Assembly: GCF_039831995.1 (NCBI RefSeq)
Contig: NZ_JBDOIO010000003.1
Coordinates: forward strand, 1,054,001 to 1,118,000
Direction: 5' to 3'
Source: Paenibacillus pabuli
Lineage (GTDB): Bacteria; Bacillota; Bacilli; Paenibacillales; Paenibacillaceae
DNA: 64,000 bases
The position numbers and the translations under genes were made by a program. Shown one piece after another: positions 62,401 to 64,000 of this stretch (its first letter is position 1; each line of letters starts with the position of its first letter). The notes beneath the pieces are model-generated. The model did not search any database. It saw only the letters and a program-made list of their open reading frames with translations, and had not been told where the DNA came from.

Positions 62401-64000
62401 GATCCGTTTCCAAAACAAAGCTGCCGAGCTGAGGTTGAAAAGAACGTATAAATTGTGTTGTACCTGGGGCATTATCATACAATTTTAATGACTTTGTCGT
62501 CGTATTTCCGGTGGTTCCTGAAGGAACTTCCGCCACCTCTACCCGATGATCCGCATCCTGGGGATCAGGAAGCACAGCGTAACCAGGTGGGGTTTGGTTA
62601 ACCTCAAGACCTTCGTAGTCATCATGAATAAATTCAATCGTTTCGAGCTCCCCTTTGGGAACGGCATGCGCTTCTTCCGAGGAGAAGCTGGTTCCTTTAT
62701 CATTCACTGCTTTTACGACGTAATAATACGTCTTCCCAACAGTCAGATCAGGATCTGTATATGAAGCAGATGTTATCCCGCTCTGAAGTTCTGTGTATGG
62801 GCCACCTGAAATTTCCGCACGAAAAACAGAATACGAGGCAGCATGGTTCACCTCATTCCAGTTTAATACGACCGATTTCGGTCCTGCTTCTGCTATGAGT
62901 TCGGTTGGGGCCGAAGGGAAATCTGCATCCAGCTGCTGAACAGCAGCACCGGAGAAAACAGAGGTATTCAGTTTATTTACATCATCGTCCGGTTTGGAAG
63001 CATCCGCTGCAAGTCCGACGTAAACGTTGCTGCTCACAGGGAAGTCTATCGTATTCACGACGGACCAGTCTGCTCCGTCTTTGGAGACGAGAGATGTTAC
63101 CTGATCACCAAGCCTGACCAGCTTCACCCAGTAAGGAAGCGTAATAAACGTCTCTGGTTCCTGAAAGGAGACATCTGCCCCTTCGGTTTCACGTGTTAAT
63201 TGAACCGCTTTTTGTCCGCCTTTGACATAGGACGTCATTAGGGCGACAAATGGCGAGGAAGCGTCCAGACTCCCGCGGATCATTACACCTGCTTCTGCTC
63301 CGTCATCCGTGGCCGTCACGTGATCGACACGTGCGATGATCTCCCCATTGCCCTCCAGTGTCTGGTAGGCATAATGAAAATGATCCGAAGTGCCCGCAAT
63401 ATCACCTGATGACTTTACGGTTACTTCCGTATCCGCTGCATCTAGCTGTGTATGACCGGCAATGCCCGGTTCACCGATGTCTGTTGAAGTCCATGGTGCA
63501 ACATTGCCTTCCTTATTCACATGTACGGAGACATTGTTGGATTGGGTTGCCGTGCCCGTATCATCAATGGCCCGAACCGTGAGATAATGCGTACCATCCT
63601 TTACATTGTCCCAGGTTAAAGAGTACGGAGCGTTATCATCTTCGCCCAACTTGATATCGTTTTGATAAAATTCCACCTTGGAGATTGTGCCATCCGGATC
63701 CGAGGCTGAAGCAACAATTTCCATGGAGGACCCCTCCGTGGTAATTGCATGGTTGGAAGGAGAATCAATAGAAACTACGGGATTCGCTGAACCATTGCCT
63801 GCAATACTATTCAGATACATTTCAAGATGGGTATAACCCGATTCATGAATTTTATTTCGGTCAGAGGCATCGTTCGGATTCAATCCTTGAGTGATCTCCC
63901 ACTCGTTCGGCATTCCGTCATGATCATCATCTGCCAGCGTGGATAACACTTCTTCAAACTCCACATATCCTCCCACTTCTTTTTGGGAATTGATATGCTG
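59411..64000 (-). CDS. Multidomain secreted pectinesterase (CE8), N-terminus outside window
   Basis: The frame is open to the window edge; about 1529 codons are visible. From the N-terminal side: HINSQKEVGGYVEF and a Ca-binding-like DDDHDGMPNEWEITQGLNPN (about 63860-64000), a form common behind PL1-type pectate-lyase domains; an Ig-like module (about 63480-63790); a DUF1349/LamG-like module (62930-63450); an FN3 repeat (62650-62900); a second LamG-like module (62030-62640); four FN3 repeats (60940-62000). Then the pectin methylesterase domain (60045-60935) with GQAVAL, GWQDTLY, GDVDFIFGNAA and LGRPW; a cadherin-like sandwich (59770-60040); and a C-terminal Ig-like end. It demethylates extracellular pectin. 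Confidence 0.9.
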   Translation of the reverse strand, partial: QHINSQKEVGGYVEFEEVLSTLADDDHDGMPNEWEITQGLNPNDASDRNKIHESGYTHLEMYLNSIAGNGSANPVVSIDSPSNHAITTEGSSMEIVASASDPDGTISKVEFYQNDIKLGEDDNAPYSLTWDNVKDGTHYLTVRAIDDTGTATQSNNVSVHVNKEGNVAPWTSTDIGEPGIAGHTQLDAADTEVTVKSSGDIAGTSDHFHYAYQTLEGNGEIIARVDHVTATDDGAEAGVMIRGSLDASSPFVALMTSYVKGGQKAVQLTRETEGADVSFQEPETFITLPYWVKLVRLGDQVTSLVSKDGADWSVVNTIDFPVSSNVYVGLAADASKPDDDVNKLNTSVFSGAAVQQLDADFPSAPTELIAEAGPKSVVLNWNEVNHAASYSVFRAEISGGPYTELQSGITSASYTDPDLTVGKTYYYVVKAVNDKGTSFSSEEAHAVPKGELETIEFIHDDYEGLEVNQTPPGYAVLPDPQDADHRVEVAEVPSGTTGNTTTKSLKLYDNAPGTTQFIRSFQPQLGSFVLETDLMSPSWPGTAYVLQLQNNAGNRTPLSIEIRKPAAPAAEDSYTLVYKRDGVDHKLMDAPANNQWYNLKITANVAMQKADIYIDHVRVADNIPFQADVLTDGIGRILAKTPGTGKGTIYYDNLRLYVEPVAAPKGLTAQPGNGMVRLNWDEAEGASTYNIKRSTGEESAYEPIASEVAGTSFIDDSVVNGTTYHYVVTALGASGESGPSNKVEVTPSEDAVKPEAPEELQGKPRDAQAELAWQPVEQASHYTVKRSVQADGPFTTVAAKLTQPSFRDGGLDNGTTYYYVVSATSIGGEGADSAPVAITPSRALSTPEPVVKPQPNSIAMEWQPIEGAETYQIKRSTGSNGTYEVIAEGQSRTSYTDTGLANGVPYYYKITAVSGNTHSLESAPAGARPSADDGTPPSPTGLHAEPEDGAISLTWEGVQGADSYAVKRSESPDGPFASVAAEVTETSYTDSGLSNGKTYYYVVTANNEAGEGMSSVSVFETPAVILTVASNGSGEFERVQDAIDASPDNTILPTIIRIKDGVYREKLNVPSSKTHLRMIGESREGTILVYGDSASTLDGNGNPLGTSNSYSFRVQTNDFTAEHLTIQNDAGDNAGQAVALFARGDRLVFRDISLKGWQDTLYVNDGRQYYVDSYIEGDVDFIFGNAAALFENSIIHSLSNGYVTAASTAEGKTGYVFLNSRITAEPGLTGKVALGRPWRPNAHVAYINSYMDDHISPAGWNNWSNADNEKTARFAEYASYGPGANAKGRSNWSTQLTAGEAERYLPAQHFAGSDAWNPTLNVSLVQANRDLASLSVNGKPLSGFNSSQKNYEVEVKAGSALPLVSAEAVSERSIVEVKQTAAVPGQAVVKVTGQDGGVKSYIINFRAETVRDTTPPVLRLQVNKPVLKENANKMETIRVTADATDQGTGVASVKLISITSSQPDKGKGHGNKSPDIQGAAYGTADFEFKLRAERTGKGKGQDRVYTITYEAADRAGNTSRSSIKVVVKR

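Noticed and set aside
1..64000. CRISPR array, tRNA/rRNA genes, insertion sequences, prophage, antiphage defence island
   Set aside because: No regularly spaced repeats, no cloverleaf or rRNA sequence, no transposase, integrase or phage structural genes and no recognised defence genes were seen.

Overview
The window looks like a chromosomal segment of a Paenibacillus-type Firmicute. The evidence is a moderate GC content, strong AGGAGG-type ribosome binding sites with frequent GTG/TTG starts, an SLH-domain surface protein, the bacillithiol pair yojG/bshB2-yojF, a ycgG-ycgF-like pair, and three LplA/LplB/YtcP-type ABC importers that lack their own ATPase. No rRNA, tRNA, CRISPR array, insertion sequence or prophage is visible.

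Layout. Positions 1-4500 hold small regulatory and resistance-type genes: a YozG-like HTH with a DUF2975 membrane protein, a WYL regulator, DinB, YdeI, YqcI/YcgG and a LysE exporter. Positions 4800-34350 form a large carbohydrate-utilisation island. It starts with a plus-strand importer (two permeases and a binding lipoprotein). A long minus-strand series follows: putative glycosidase (735 aa), GH38 alpha-mannosidase, two permeases, a binding lipoprotein, a DUF4965/glutaminase-A-like protein and an AraC-type membrane sensor-regulator. A GntR/LacI-type regulator then sits divergent from a secreted GxGYxYP protein. A second minus-strand series follows: binding lipoprotein, two permeases, secreted GH76 alpha-1,6-mannanase and cytoplasmic GH125 alpha-1,6-mannosidase. 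It is preceded by a cre-like box and by a YesM/YesN-type two-component system. The enzyme set (secreted GH76, importers, cytoplasmic GH38 and GH125) points to uptake and breakdown of alpha-mannan or alpha-mannosyl glycans. The 735-aa protein, the GxGYxYP protein and the DUF4965 protein have no assigned role in it.

Positions 34500-59300 are a mosaic of short units: three GNAT acetyltransferases, an arginase-fold enzyme divergent from an HxlR regulator, an APH-type kinase, an ankyrin lipoprotein with an SLH protein and an OmpR-type two-component system, ROK regulator plus sugar O-acetyltransferase, TetR plus MMPL pump, metE, an alpha/beta hydrolase, MarR plus an ABC-2/DUF3533 membrane protein sharing a 13-bp box, bshB2-yojF, a CPBP protease and a DUF817 membrane protein. 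Two decayed gene remnants, a histidine kinase with an internal deletion and an unidentified C-terminal fragment, lie at 56391-56660 and 57835-58063. A near-identical terminator hairpin recurs five times on the minus strand in this half.

Positions 59411-64000 hold the 3' part of a very large secreted pectinolytic protein (pectinesterase CE8 plus five FN3 repeats and other beta-sandwich modules). Its N-terminus lies beyond the window and probably contains a pectate-lyase domain.
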